A stretch of DNA of 64,000 bases, from NCBI RefSeq assembly GCF_024498075.1, contig NZ_JANHOF010000024.1, forward strand, positions 1 to 64,000. The letters are read 5' to 3'. The notes beneath the pieces were generated by a model. That model searched no databases and was not told the DNA's origin. It was given only the letters and a program-made list of their open reading frames with translations. Position numbers and translations under genes: made by a program. The stretch comes from Paenibacillus mendelii. Its GTDB lineage: Bacteria; Bacillota; Bacilli; Paenibacillales; Paenibacillaceae. Shown here piece after piece: positions 51,541 through 61,350 of the stretch (position 1 is its first letter; every line of letters starts with the position of its first letter).

Positions 51541-54426
51541 GTGGCCAGCGATTCTATCGTAATTAAAGGGGCTAGAGCCCACAATTTAAAAAATATCGAC
51601 GTCACGATCCCGCGCGACAAATTCATCGTGCTTACCGGCCTTAGCGGCTCGGGTAAATCATCGCTTGCGTTCGATACGATCTATGCGGAAGGGCAGCGGC
51701 GATACGTCGAATCGCTATCCGCTTATGCGCGTCAGTTTCTTGGCCAGATGGAGAAGCCGGATGTGGATTCTATCGACGGTTTGTCTCCGGCAATTTCGAT
51801 CGACCAGAAGACGACGAGCCGCAACCCGCGCTCGACCGTCGGAACGGTGACGGAGATCTATGATTATCTACGACTGTTGTTTGCCAGGGTCGGAAAGCCG
51901 CACTGCCCGGAGCATGGCATTGAGATAACCGCTCAAACCGTGGAGCAGATTGTGGACCGCATCATGGAATATCCGGAACGGACCCGGCTGCAAATCATGG
52001 CGCCGATCGTCTCGGGCCGAAAGGGGGAGCATACGAAGCTGCTGGCAGATGTCTCGAAGCAGGGCTTCGTGCGTGTCCGGATTAACGGCGAGCTGCGCGA
52101 TCTGAGTGAGAAGATCGAGCTCGAGAAGAACAAGAAGCATAATATCGAAGTGGTGGTTGACCGGATCGTTATTAAAGAGGAGATTCATACCCGCCTTGCC
52201 GATTCGATTGAAACCGCGCTTAAGCTGTCCGACGGCCAAGTATTGGTTGACGTGATGGATAAGGAAGAGCTGATGTTCAGCTCCAAGCTCGCGTGCCCGC
52301 AGTGCGGCTTCAGTATCGATGAGCTGGCACCGCGGATGTTTTCCTTCAACAGCCCCTTCGGTGCTTGTCCGGATTGCGACGGTTTAGGTGCCAAAATGAT
52401 CGTCGATCCCGACTTGCTCGTACCGGATAACCGGAAGTCTATCGAGGGTGGAGCTTTTGAGGCGTGGGCGGGAAGCACATCCAACTACTATCCTCAATTC
52501 CTTCAAGCCGTGAGCCAGCATTATGGCATTCCAATGGATGTCCCGGTAAGCGAACTGTCGGATGAACATATGAAGAAGCTGATGTACGGAACCGGCGGGG
52601 AGCGTGTTCGATTCCGGTATGAGAATGATTTTGGCCACGCCAAGGAAGCTTATGTACCGTTTGAAGGTATCGTGCATAATTTGGAGCGCCGCTATCGGGA
52701 AACAGGCTCTGATGGCATCCGCGAGCATATTGAACAGTATATGAGCGCCAAGCCTTGCGGCGGCTGCAAAGGGAATCGTCTACGCAAGGAAAGCCTGGCT
52801 GTCACGATCGGTGCGCAGAATATTGCCTATGTGACTTCACTCTCAATTGGCGATGCGCAGCAGTTCTTCGACGGGTTAGAGCTTAGTGAGAAAGAGCGCA
52901 CCATTGCGCAATTGATTCTGAAAGAAATCAACAGCCGATTGGGCTTTCTTGTCAACGTCGGGCTTGAATATTTGACGCTCAATCGGGCGGCAGGCACACT
53001 GTCTGGCGGTGAAGGACAGCGTATTCGTCTGGCGACTCAAATCGGTTCCAGCCTAATGGGTGTACTGTATATCCTGGATGAGCCGAGCATTGGGCTTCAT
53101 CAGCGGGATAACGATAAACTGATTGGAACCTTGGAGCATATGCGTAACCTGGGCAATACGCTCATAGTCGTCGAGCACGACGAGGATACCATGCTGGCTG
53201 CGGATTACATTATTGATATCGGACCGGGTGCGGGTGTCCACGGCGGCAATATTGTCGCGCAAGGAACGCCAACAGAAGTGATGGCAAGCGAGAAGTCGCT
53301 GACAGGCGCATATTTAAGCGGCCGCAAGTTCATTCCGGTTCCTCTGAAACGCCGTCCGACTGGCGAGAAGTGGTTGGAGATACGGGGAGCGAAGGAGAAC
53401 AACCTGCGCGGCATTAATGTGAAGGTGCCGCTTGGCGTATTCACAGCTGTCACCGGTGTTTCCGGGTCAGGCAAGTCCACGCTTGTGAACGAGATCCTCT
53501 ACAAGACGTTGGCAAGAGACTTGAACCGTGCGAAAGTCCGCCCGGGCCAGCATAAAGAAATTCGCGGCCTGGAGCATATTGATAAGGTGATTGAAATCGA
53601 TCAATCTCCGATCGGACGTACACCGCGCTCGAATCCGGCCACGTATACCGGTGTATTCGATGATATTCGGGATTTGTATGCGACGACAACCGAGTCTAAA
53701 GTACGCGGTTATAAGAAGGGACGCTTCAGCTTTAACGTCAAAGGCGGTCGCTGTGAAGCTTGCCGCGGGGACGGTATTATTAAGATCGAGATGCATTTCC
53801 TTCCGGATGTCTATGTACCTTGCGAAATTTGTAAGGGTAAACGATACAACCGGGAGACGCTGGACATTAAATACAAAGGCAAGAATATCGCAGACCTGCT
53901 GCAGATGACCATTGAACATGCCTGTGACTTCTTTACGAACGTGCCGCGTATTCATCGCAAGCTGCAGACGCTATTGGATGTAGGTCTGGGCTATATGACG
54001 CTGGGTCAACCGGCGACCACGATGTCCGGCGGTGAAGCACAGCGGGTTAAATTAGCGGCGGAGCTGTATCGCCGCAGCACGGGCAAGACGATGTATATTC
54101 TTGATGAGCCTACGACAGGACTGCACGTGGATGATATTGATCGGCTGCTTGTCATATTGCACCGCCTTGTTGATTCCGGCGAAACGGTATTGGTCATCGA
54201 GCATAATCTGGATGTCATTAAGACGGCCGATTACTTGATCGACCTGGGTCCGGAGGGCGGAAGCGGCGGCGGTGCGATCGTGGCGACGGGTTCGCCTGAG
54301 CAGGTAGTCAAAGTCGATGGATCCTATACAGGCCGTTACCTGAAGCCGATATTGGAGCGGGACAGCCAGCGGACGAAGGATGCGAATCTCGCATCGGAGG
54401 GCGTAGCCGCGGGTCGTGCGGATTAA
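51541..54426 (+). CDS. uvrA: UvrA, excinuclease ABC subunit A
   Basis: 961 aa ABC-type ATPase that finds bulky lesions and loads UvrB. Two nucleotide sites are seen: GLSGSGKSSLAFDT near residue 32 and GVSGSGKSTLVNEIL near 640, with signatures LSGGEGQRIRLATQ and MSGGEAQRVKLAAE. Zinc fingers are CPQCGF with CPDC, and CEACRGDG with CEICKGKRY. The start is GTG at 51541 after AGGAGG. A terminator follows at 54489. Confidence 0.97.
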   Translation: MASDSIVIKGARAHNLKNIDVTIPRDKFIVLTGLSGSGKSSLAFDTIYAEGQRRYVESLSAYARQFLGQMEKPDVDSIDGLSPAISIDQKTTSRNPRSTVGTVTEIYDYLRLLFARVGKPHCPEHGIEITAQTVEQIVDRIMEYPERTRLQIMAPIVSGRKGEHTKLLADVSKQGFVRVRINGELRDLSEKIELEKNKKHNIEVVVDRIVIKEEIHTRLADSIETALKLSDGQVLVDVMDKEELMFSSKLACPQCGFSIDELAPRMFSFNSPFGACPDCDGLGAKMIVDPDLLVPDNRKSIEGGAFEAWAGSTSNYYPQFLQAVSQHYGIPMDVPVSELSDEHMKKLMYGTGGERVRFRYENDFGHAKEAYVPFEGIVHNLERRYRETGSDGIREHIEQYMSAKPCGGCKGNRLRKESLAVTIGAQNIAYVTSLSIGDAQQFFDGLELSEKERTIAQLILKEINSRLGFLVNVGLEYLTLNRAAGTLSGGEGQRIRLATQIGSSLMGVLYILDEPSIGLHQRDNDKLIGTLEHMRNLGNTLIVVEHDEDTMLAADYIIDIGPGAGVHGGNIVAQGTPTEVMASEKSLTGAYLSGRKFIPVPLKRRPTGEKWLEIRGAKENNLRGINVKVPLGVFTAVTGVSGSGKSTLVNEILYKTLARDLNRAKVRPGQHKEIRGLEHIDKVIEIDQSPIGRTPRSNPATYTGVFDDIRDLYATTTESKVRGYKKGRFSFNVKGGRCEACRGDGIIKIEMHFLPDVYVPCEICKGKRYNRETLDIKYKGKNIADLLQMTIEHACDFFTNVPRIHRKLQTLLDVGLGYMTLGQPATTMSGGEAQRVKLAAELYRRSTGKTMYILDEPTTGLHVDDIDRLLVILHRLVDSGETVLVIEHNLDVIKTADYLIDLGPEGGSGGGAIVATGSPEQVVKVDGSYTGRYLKPILERDSQRTKDANLASEGVAAGRAD

Positions 54427-54485
54427 CGGCGAAGGCGAGCAACTGTAAGATTTGTTAAGCAAGTTATGGTCGTGCTCTCTCCAAA

Positions 54486-54534
54486 CAAAGCCCTCCGGGA
54501 TGCGGCGCGTAATGCGTTGTCCCGGAGGGTTTTG
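54486..54534 (+). terminator. Terminator of uvrBA
   Basis: GCCCTCCGGGA (54490-54500) pairs with TCCCGGAGGGT (54520-54530), followed by TTTTG. Confidence 0.82.
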
Positions 54535-54623
54535 TGTTTATTATCGCGCGAATACACGTTAGAAGGGCAAACTTCGATAAAGTCTATCGGGCATACGCCA
54601 GTTCTGCCGCAGGGGTTGGTATT

Positions 54624-54665
54624 AAAAAACCTCCACAAGTACCGGAAGGCCCCTGTGGAGGTTTT
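54624..54665 (-). terminator. Terminator of the nitrite/sulfite reductase gene
   Basis: AAAACCTCCACA (54626-54637) and TGTGGAGGTTTT (54654-54665) are a perfect 12-bp pair. On the minus strand the hairpin is followed by six T, so it ends the convergent gene; on the plus strand the T-run is four. Confidence 0.88.
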
Positions 54666-54701
54666 GTTCGTATCTGCTTGAGATGATCAAGCGAATGAGA
54701 G

Positions 54702-56321
54702 CTATTGAGTTTTGGCAGCAAGAAGCTCGTTCAACTTTTCTTGGAAAGCCGAAGCGCCGACCCGATTCACGTAATGATGGAAGGATTCTCCCGTTTCGCG
54801 ATTCTCTTTATAGAACAGAACAAGCTTTGCCAGGACACTGCCAATTTCGGTGCTTTTGACGCGGCCTTTGAGCGTGTGGTTGAACTTCGCGCCTGGGCCG
54901 AGTATGCCGCCGACTGCGATGTCGAAGGCATCGACCGTACCGTCTGGGGTACGGATCAGGGCGCCCTGCAAACCGATGTCAGCAATATGCTTCTGTCCGC
55001 AAGCGTTGGGGCAGCCGATGATGTGAATGCGGATTTTTTCATCTAATTCAACATGAGCATCCAGATATTCGGCAACATGGCGTGCGAGCTCTTTCGTCTC
55101 GACAACGGCGAGGTTGCAGAACTCATTGCCTGTGCACGATACGGTACGGCTCATGAATGGCTTCGCATGAGGCGACAGGCGGACGAGAACAGGCGATTGC
55201 AGCACTTCCTCGAGCTTCTCGGTTGGGATTCCGCTCAGAATGATGTTTTGGGACATCGTAGTGCGGATCTTACCGTCGCCGTATTTCTCAGCGATATCAG
55301 CCAGTTGTTCGAACTCGGCAGCCTCTGTACGGCCGACAGGTACATTCAAGCCGATAAAATGGAGACCATCCTGCTTCTGCTCGTAAGTGCCATCATAGTA
55401 CACAGCATTCCAGCCCACCGTTTTGTTCTCGCCCTTGGAAGGCATATCGCCGATCAGCTCAATTAGCTTGTCTTTGAATTTCTCTACGCCCCAATCGGCA
55501 ACAAGAAACTTGAGCCGGGCGTGGTGACGTTTCTCGCGGTAACCGTAATCGCGGAAGATCGTGGTAACGCCGATCGCTACCTTCAATACTTCTTCCGGGT
55601 GAATGAAGATATCCAGCTCTTGGGCCAGATGCGGTTTAGCTGAAAGGCCGCCGCCAACAAATGCGTGGAAGCCGATCGTTTCTTGGCCGTCAATTACTTT
55701 AGTGGCCGGCACGAATGCAAGGTCATTAATCTCTGCATTCGCATTGTTATAAATGTTGCCAGTGATGGACATTTTATATTTACGAGGCAAGTTTGAGAAA
55801 TCGCGGTTCAGAAGGAAGAACTCATTCACTTCTTCGACAATGTCGACCGTGTCGATTAACTCATCCTTGTCGATTCCTGCCAGGGGGTTGCCGACAATTG
55901 TGCGCGGGCAGTCACCACAAGCCTCATAGGAGTAAAGACCGACTTCTTCGAGGCGGTTGAAGATGTCCGGCAGGTTCTCAACGCGCAGCCAGTGATACTG
56001 GATCGCTTGGCGTGTTGTCACGTCGATCAGATTGCGGCCATAATCGCGAGCGATCGAAGCAAGCGCACGTGCTTGCGGTGCCGTGATGATCCCGGTGTTG
56101 ATGCGGACACGCATCATGAAATGGCCGTCACGGGGCTTCTGCTCATAAACACCAGCCCATTTGAACCGATTCATGTCGTCCTCTGGAATGGCGTCGTAGC
56201 CTTCCTTGGCATACTGATCAATAATGGTGCGGATGACGTCCAAGCCGTCCTTTTCCATTTTGATCAATTCGAATTTATTCAGTTTGGATGGGTCCTTCAT
56301 CCATATAGGCTCATAAGTCAT
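54702..56321 (-). CDS. Ferredoxin-type nitrite/sulfite reductase
   Basis: 539 aa enzyme with siroheme and a 4Fe-4S cluster. The cluster Cys are seen in SCTGNEFCNLA and GCPNACGQKHIADIG; two repeats of the ferrodoxin-like and siroheme domains are visible (RIRTTMSQNIILSG-type; RVRINTGIITAPQ). It reduces nitrite to ammonia or sulfite to sulfide; which is not decidable from sequence, and no partner genes lie next to it. Start at 56321 is chosen because AGGAGGAATCACCCC precedes it; the open frame to 56357 is not needed. Confidence 0.87.
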   Translation of the reverse strand: MTYEPIWMKDPSKLNKFELIKMEKDGLDVIRTIIDQYAKEGYDAIPEDDMNRFKWAGVYEQKPRDGHFMMRVRINTGIITAPQARALASIARDYGRNLIDVTTRQAIQYHWLRVENLPDIFNRLEEVGLYSYEACGDCPRTIVGNPLAGIDKDELIDTVDIVEEVNEFFLLNRDFSNLPRKYKMSITGNIYNNANAEINDLAFVPATKVIDGQETIGFHAFVGGGLSAKPHLAQELDIFIHPEEVLKVAIGVTTIFRDYGYREKRHHARLKFLVADWGVEKFKDKLIELIGDMPSKGENKTVGWNAVYYDGTYEQKQDGLHFIGLNVPVGRTEAAEFEQLADIAEKYGDGKIRTTMSQNIILSGIPTEKLEEVLQSPVLVRLSPHAKPFMSRTVSCTGNEFCNLAVVETKELARHVAEYLDAHVELDEKIRIHIIGCPNACGQKHIADIGLQGALIRTPDGTVDAFDIAVGGILGPGAKFNHTLKGRVKSTEIGSVLAKLVLFYKENRETGESFHHYVNRVGASAFQEKLNELLAAKTQ

Positions 56322-56606
56322 GGGGTGATTCCTCCTAGTTGCAATATCATCCTTCATTCAAATCCGACATTTCTGGTATGAATATTCTTCAGAAATGGTA
56401 TCATATTTTACATAAAGCGACAATAACGGTGTGCTTCATCTATATAAGTTTTTATGATACGAAATATTGATACAGGTTATAATGAAGGAAAAGAAAATAA
56501 ATGGTGACAAAGTTGTTACGATTCGCATTTCGGACTTGCAACAAAGCCCAGTTACGGATAACATAAACTAAGATAGGTAACGTGTGATAAGAAGGAGGTC
56601 CCCCCC

Positions 56607-56822
56607 ATGTTTCTCGCAGAAGAAGCTGCGCAAGCGGCAAGTACGTTCGAACCGTTTGATATCATGATGCTGCTGTTCACATTGGTCATCTTCATCGGCT
56701 GGGTGCGTCTTTTGATGGCACGTCCGAAGAAGAACATCTTTGCAATCGGATTTACGACCGTTGCACTCCTCGTATTCCTGTTTGCTAACTATGTGATGGT
56801 TGTAAAAGTGTGGATGGGCTAA
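56607..56822 (+). CDS. Small two-segment membrane protein (DUF2759/YqgW-like)
   Basis: 71 aa with two membrane segments, DIMMLLFTLVIFIGWVRLLM and NIFAIGFTTVALLVFLFANY. The second half resembles the KNFLALGF pattern of B. subtilis YqgW (DUF2759). Function unknown. AAGGAGG before the ATG is a strong ribosome binding site, and a good terminator follows, so this small gene is likely real. Confidence 0.68.
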   Translation: MFLAEEAAQAASTFEPFDIMMLLFTLVIFIGWVRLLMARPKKNIFAIGFTTVALLVFLFANYVMVVKVWMG

Positions 56823-56855
56823 TTCAAACGGGAAATCCCGTGTGAAAGCATAATA

Positions 56856-56897
56856 AGCCGCTGGGGTCTTGTGCGACAAGACTCTGGCGGCTTTTTT
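56856..56897 (+). terminator. Terminator of the small membrane protein gene
   Basis: AGCCGC and GCGGCT (56856-56861, 56887-56892) enclose an inner GTCTTGT/ACAAGAC stem; six T follow. Confidence 0.85.
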
Positions 56898-57201
56898 CGT
56901 TGCTGGAAGTGGATGAGGATGGCCGGAATTAATGCTCCAATTTCACGTGGTTTTTGAAGATGGAGGAATTGAGTTCGATAGTTGTTAATATGCAATTAAA
57001 TCGAATTATTATATAGGTTTTTTTGATCTGAATTTATATAACTATCAATAGTGTTCGAGAAGGAAAACACAGATATTTATTATGTGTAATTATGCAATAA
57101 TTACAGTGTCGTCTATTGCATAAGGTTAATCGGTTTTGCAAATTGTCTCACTTTTCAGCAGCCTGACTATGTTAAGATCCGCTCGCAGAACGTTCAACGT
57201 A
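56898..57201. other. AT-rich intergenic region with an inverted repeat
   Basis: About 300 bases with no credible gene. It contains TGTAATTAT and ATAATTACA (57085-57105) separated by three bases, a candidate operator, but no promoter with proper spacing was found next to it. Confidence 0.45.
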
Positions 57202-57239
57202 AAAACAGTCCAACACGTTAGCAAGTGTTGGACTGTTTT
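57202..57239. terminator. Bidirectional terminator next to the TIM-barrel isomerase gene
   Basis: AAAACAGTCCAACAC (57202-57216) and GTGTTGGACTGTTTT (57225-57239) pair perfectly over 15 bases with an 8-base loop. T-runs exist on both strands, so it works for the minus-strand gene and also stops plus-strand transcripts. Confidence 0.9.
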
Positions 57240-57276
57240 GTGTTTGTGGTTTATATACGGTCAGACAAGCCGAAGC

Positions 57277-58245
57277 TTATACCCACCACATTTCTCCCAG
57301 CGGCTCGTTAATGAGCACCTGCTGAAGGTTTTGGACCGCTTTGGTGAAGCCTTCGTCCACTGACATGAGGCCGTCCTCATGCTCAATGCTGACGACATAG
57401 TCGTAACCGACAAGACGGAGCGCGCTCATGATATCCGCCCATACCTTCATGTCATGTCCATAGCCAACGGTACGGAACTGCCATGCGCGGTCAAGCATCA
57501 GCGCATAGGATTGCATATCCGTCACACCATGGTGGTTGATATTCACGGGATCGATCGATGTATCCTTCGCGTGGAAGTGGTGAATGGCGCCAGCGCGTCC
57601 AAGAATTTGGATCGCTTGCACCGGATCGATCCCTTGCCACCACATGTGGCTCGGGTCAAGGTTCGCGCCGATCGCGTCACCGGTAGCTTCGCGCAGGCGA
57701 AGCAGCGTTGCCGGGCTATGTACGGAGAAACCGCCGTGAAGCTCGAGACCGATTTTGATATTATGCTCAGTCGCTAATTTGGCAATTTCGGTCCAATACG
57801 GAATAACCTTCTCTTCCCACTGCCATTTCAGAATATCCTGGAAGTCGTTTGGCCATGGCGCTACCGGCCAGTTCGGATATTTCGCGTCTTCGTGGTCGCC
57901 AGGACAGCCTGAGAACGTGTTAACAACCGGTACGCCAAGCTTAGCGGCGAGTGCGATTGTTTTGCGGATAATCGCATCATGCTCGCTTGCAATCGCCTTT
58001 TGCGGATGCAGCGGATTGCCATGGCAGCTCAGGGCGCTGATCGTTAGGCCGCGAGAGGAGATGGCTTCTTTGAATGCTTGCAGCTTGCTCTCGTCCGCGA
58101 GCAGCACGTCGGGATCGCAATGCGCGTTGCCTGGGTAGCCGCCTGTACCGATCTCGATCGCTTGCAGCCCTTTGGAAGCGATGTAATCGAGTGCTTCCTC
58201 GAATGGTTTCTGGGCAAATAGAACGGAAAATACACCGAGTTTCAT
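57277..58245 (-). CDS. Sugar phosphate isomerase/epimerase (TIM barrel)
   Basis: 322 aa xylose-isomerase-like TIM barrel. It starts MKLGVFSVLFAQKPFEEALD; metal-binding residues are suggested by IGLELHGGF (Glu), NLDPSHMWWQG (Asp-His) and YVVSIEHEDG (Glu). Substrate unknown; relatives act on inositol or other sugar derivatives. AGGTTT-type ribosome binding site on the minus strand. It has a TATAAT with extended TG upstream (58293-58301 on the minus strand) as a promoter, and stands alone. Confidence 0.85.
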   Translation of the reverse strand: MKLGVFSVLFAQKPFEEALDYIASKGLQAIEIGTGGYPGNAHCDPDVLLADESKLQAFKEAISSRGLTISALSCHGNPLHPQKAIASEHDAIIRKTIALAAKLGVPVVNTFSGCPGDHEDAKYPNWPVAPWPNDFQDILKWQWEEKVIPYWTEIAKLATEHNIKIGLELHGGFSVHSPATLLRLREATGDAIGANLDPSHMWWQGIDPVQAIQILGRAGAIHHFHAKDTSIDPVNINHHGVTDMQSYALMLDRAWQFRTVGYGHDMKVWADIMSALRLVGYDYVVSIEHEDGLMSVDEGFTKAVQNLQQVLINEPLGEMWWV

Positions 58246-58292
58246 AGTTTAAAAAACCTCCCGTTTAATCATAAGTGTTAATGTATGGTTTT

Positions 58293-58301
58293 ATTATAGC
58301 A
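58293..58301 (-). promoter_or_regulatory. Extended -10 promoter of the isomerase gene
   Basis: On the minus strand the sequence reads TGCTATAAT, an extended -10 box, about 48 bases before the start codon. The -35 region has no clear TTGACA, which extended -10 promoters can do without. Confidence 0.5.
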
Positions 58302-58438
58302 TGACCATTTGAAGAGAAAAGCTCCTTATGATCAAATAACAAAATCACATAATTAAATAGCAAACATGAGAATGTATTCCCTGCTTTGCTATTATTCGCA
58401 TGGAATCGATTATTTTCGACAGGTCGTATCCATTGGAT

Positions 58439-58461
58439 GGCAAAATAGAATTTATTTTGCC
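58439..58461. repeat. Inverted repeat upstream of the U32 gene
   Basis: GGCAAAATA (58439-58447) and TATTTTGCC (58453-58461) pair perfectly with a five-base centre. It could be an operator in the divergent promoter region. Confidence 0.5.
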
Positions 58462-58568
58462 GACGGCGGGAATCTCATAATAACTAACAGCTGAAACGCT
58501 GTGGAATCACGGGCCAGGCTCTGTTACACTTAAGAGACTAGTAAGTATATAAAGGATGGCGGTAAGAC

Positions 58569-61097
58569 ATGAGTAAGTTGAAACGCGGAGATGTAGAGCT
58601 GCTGGCACCGGCCGGCGACTGGGATTGCATGAGAGCGGCCGTAGCAAACGGCGCCGATGCGATATTTTTTGGAGTGGAGAAATTTAATGCGCGGGCACGG
58701 GCGAATAATTTTCAAACGGACGAGCTGCCGGAAATTATGGCTTTTCTGCATAGCTATGGTGTGAAAGGGTTCCTTACATTTAATATATTGGTGTTCGAGA
58801 ATGAGCTGGAGGATGCGAAGCGCTTAATCGAAGCATGTATTGATGCCGGCGTCGACGCGGTTATTGTACAGGATCTTGGACTTGTTAAGCTGATCCGCGA
58901 GCTTTCACCGGATTTCCCGATCCATGGTTCGACCCAGATGACAATTACGTCACCGGAAGCTGTGGAATTCACGAAGCCGTTCGATATTGAGCGTGTTGTT
59001 CTTGGCCGGGAGAATAATCTGAAGCAAATCAAAAAGATCGGCGAACAAGCGAAATTGCCGATGGAAGTATTCGTACACGGGGCACTGTGTGTATCGTACT
59101 CCGGGCAATGCTTGACATCGGAGATGTGGGGCGGACGTTCTGCGAATCGCGGAGAATGCGCACAAGCCTGCCGGTTGCCGTACGACCTTATGGTAGATGG
59201 CGAGCGGATGCCGATGGGCGATGTTACTTATCTGTTATCACCGAAGGATTTAGCTGCAATCGATTTAATGCCGGAGCTCATTGAAGCCGGCGTTACATCG
59301 TTTAAGATCGAAGGACGGTTGAAGACGCCGGAGTATGTGGCGAATGTCGTCAGCAAGTATCGCGCCGCGATAGACCGTTATTTCGACGGTGACCGGTCAG
59401 CTCCTTCCAAAGAAGAGATGCGCGAGCTGCAGCAGAGCTTCTCACGCGGCTTCACACATGGATTTCTGAGCGGAACGAACAACAAGCAGCTCGTTGAAGG
59501 AACGTTCCCTAAGAGCCGCGGCGTCTACCTGGGTCGCGTGGAGCGTGTGCTGCGGGATGCGGTTGTCTGCAAGCTCGAAGCGCCGCTGAAGCGCGGAGAC
59601 GGAATTGTATTCGACGCGGGAGACCCGACCAAGAAGGAAGAAGGCGGGCGCGTCTACGATTTACGGCGCCAGGGAGTCAAGCTGGAGGGCGAGGCTCAGG
59701 AAGGCACGGTTCTGGAGCTGGTGCCGGGCCGCAATGATATCGATTTGCGCAGGGTGCATGTGGGTGATCGGGTGTGGAAGACGAATGATCCCGCACTCGA
59801 CCGTCGTCTTCGAGCTACGTTCGAGACCGAGAAGCCCTATCGGACTTTCCCGCTTCATGTGAAGGTGCTAGGCGTTCTGGGTCAACCGCTCCGTACGTGG
59901 TGGACGGATGTGCAGAAAGAAACGACTGTTGAGGTCGTCTCCGAGCTGGAGCTGGAGCAAGCGCAGAAGCGGCCGATGGATCAGGCGCTTCTCGAAGAGC
60001 AGCTAGGCCGTCTTGGCGGCACTGTCTATCAGCTCGAGGCGTTGGACGCGGAGCTGAAGGGCGACTTGATTGTGCCGATCCGTGAATTGAACCGGATGAG
60101 GCGTGAAGCTGTAGAGCAGCTCGCCGGTGAACGGCCAAAACCGCCAGTGTATGTAAAGCGTCCGGTGGATACGTACTCGGATGTGCGAGTAAGGGACACA
60201 GCGGACGTTTCTACTAATAATAGCAATCGTCCTGCTGCCGCTCGGCTCACGGCGCTATGCCGCAGCTTGCCGCAAGTAGAGGCGGCGGTGCGCACCGGCG
60301 TAGGGATGGTTATAGCGGACTTTGAATTCGTTAAGCAGTTCCCGGCAGCGATGGAAATTGCCCGGAATGCCGGTAAACCGATCGCTTTGGCTACACCCCG
60401 CATTCATATGCCGGGCGAGAACGGCTACCACGCAAGTATCTTGAGAATGCAGCCGGATGCCGTACTCGTACGCAACACGGGAGCGCTATATTATTATTTG
60501 CGAGCGCGTGCCGAACGCACGGTGGAGCCGTTCCCGCAGCTGATCGGTGATTTCTCCTTGAACATCGCCAATCATAAAGCGGCGGATTTGTTCGTTGATG
60601 CAGGCTGCAGCTTGATTACGCCATCCTATGACCTGAACGTCCAGCAGATGTTTGATTTACTGCGCCGCACGGACACGTCGAAGATGGAAGTCGTCATTCA
60701 CCAGCATTTGCCGATGTTCCATACGGAGCATTGCGTGTATTGCACCTTCCTTAGTGAAGGGACCGACTTTACAAACTGTGGCCGGCCGTGCGAAGAGCGC
60801 CGTGTTTCGCTGCAGGACCGAATCGGCATGTCCCACCCGGTGCGAGTGGATGAAGGCTGCCGTAATACCGTCTATAACGCGATCGAGCAATCCGGCGCCG
60901 AGTACTTGAGACAATTTGCCGATCTGGGCGTCGCCTCGTTCCGTATCGAATTTCTCGAGGAAACAGCTGATAAAGTGGAGGAAGTCATCGACCTTTATAG
61001 TGATGCTCTTGCAGGCCGTATTAATGGTACTCAAGTATGGCGCAGTCTGAAGGCCATAAATCAACTAGGTGTGACGCGTGGACAGCTGGTAAAATAA
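58569..61097 (+). CDS. U32 family protein, RlhA/TrhP-type RNA hydroxylation factor
   Basis: 842 aa. The N-terminal region holds the U32 motifs (ELLAPAGDWDCMRAAVANGA; VFVHGALCVSYSGQCLTS; then NRGECAQACRLPYD with conserved Cys), followed by DUF3656 from about residue 370 and a second, partial U32 segment near 700-830. The length and DUF3656 match RlhA (YdcP), which makes 5-hydroxycytidine in 23S rRNA; shorter relatives act on tRNA. The old name peptidase U32 is probably misleading. It is separated from neighbours by 323 bases before and a hairpin after. Confidence 0.85.
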   Translation: MSKLKRGDVELLAPAGDWDCMRAAVANGADAIFFGVEKFNARARANNFQTDELPEIMAFLHSYGVKGFLTFNILVFENELEDAKRLIEACIDAGVDAVIVQDLGLVKLIRELSPDFPIHGSTQMTITSPEAVEFTKPFDIERVVLGRENNLKQIKKIGEQAKLPMEVFVHGALCVSYSGQCLTSEMWGGRSANRGECAQACRLPYDLMVDGERMPMGDVTYLLSPKDLAAIDLMPELIEAGVTSFKIEGRLKTPEYVANVVSKYRAAIDRYFDGDRSAPSKEEMRELQQSFSRGFTHGFLSGTNNKQLVEGTFPKSRGVYLGRVERVLRDAVVCKLEAPLKRGDGIVFDAGDPTKKEEGGRVYDLRRQGVKLEGEAQEGTVLELVPGRNDIDLRRVHVGDRVWKTNDPALDRRLRATFETEKPYRTFPLHVKVLGVLGQPLRTWWTDVQKETTVEVVSELELEQAQKRPMDQALLEEQLGRLGGTVYQLEALDAELKGDLIVPIRELNRMRREAVEQLAGERPKPPVYVKRPVDTYSDVRVRDTADVSTNNSNRPAAARLTALCRSLPQVEAAVRTGVGMVIADFEFVKQFPAAMEIARNAGKPIALATPRIHMPGENGYHASILRMQPDAVLVRNTGALYYYLRARAERTVEPFPQLIGDFSLNIANHKAADLFVDAGCSLITPSYDLNVQQMFDLLRRTDTSKMEVVIHQHLPMFHTEHCVYCTFLSEGTDFTNCGRPCEERRVSLQDRIGMSHPVRVDEGCRNTVYNAIEQSGAEYLRQFADLGVASFRIEFLEETADKVEEVIDLYSDALAGRINGTQVWRSLKAINQLGVTRGQLVK

Positions 61098-61109
61098 GAT
61101 ATTGAAATA

Positions 61110-61158
61110 GAGAGAGAGTAATCGGATGCGAACATCTGCAAGCTCTCTTTCTTTTTAA
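61110..61158 (+). terminator. Terminator of the U32 gene
   Basis: AGAGAGAG pairs with CTCTCTTT with an inner GATG/CATC stem; CTTTTTAAC follows. Confidence 0.66.
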
Positions 61159-61350
61159 CAATATTTATGAATATCAAGTAATTTATGAATCAACCGATAA
61201 TCAATTAGGGTAACTAAATGGAGAATAATGCCTGAGGCTGTTATACATATCCACATTTCGAGTAATATCGTCAATTGTGGCAAGGATTTTAGCAAATAAA
61301 CGCGAATAGTAACATTATATTACTTTGATAAAGAACGTGGGGACATGCGA

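Larger units (their letters stand above)
58246..58568. other. Divergent intergenic region
   Basis: 323 bases. It holds the minus-strand promoter for the isomerase gene (TGCTATAAT, 58293-58301 on the minus strand) and the inverted repeat GGCAAAATA/TATTTTGCC (58439-58461). No further gene is seen. Confidence 0.5.

Noticed and set aside
57136..57178. TTGCAA followed by TATGTT/TAAGAT as a promoter for a small RNA ending at the 57202-57239 terminator
   Set aside because: The spacing between boxes is about 26 bases or more, too long for a SigA promoter, and nothing else supports a transcript.
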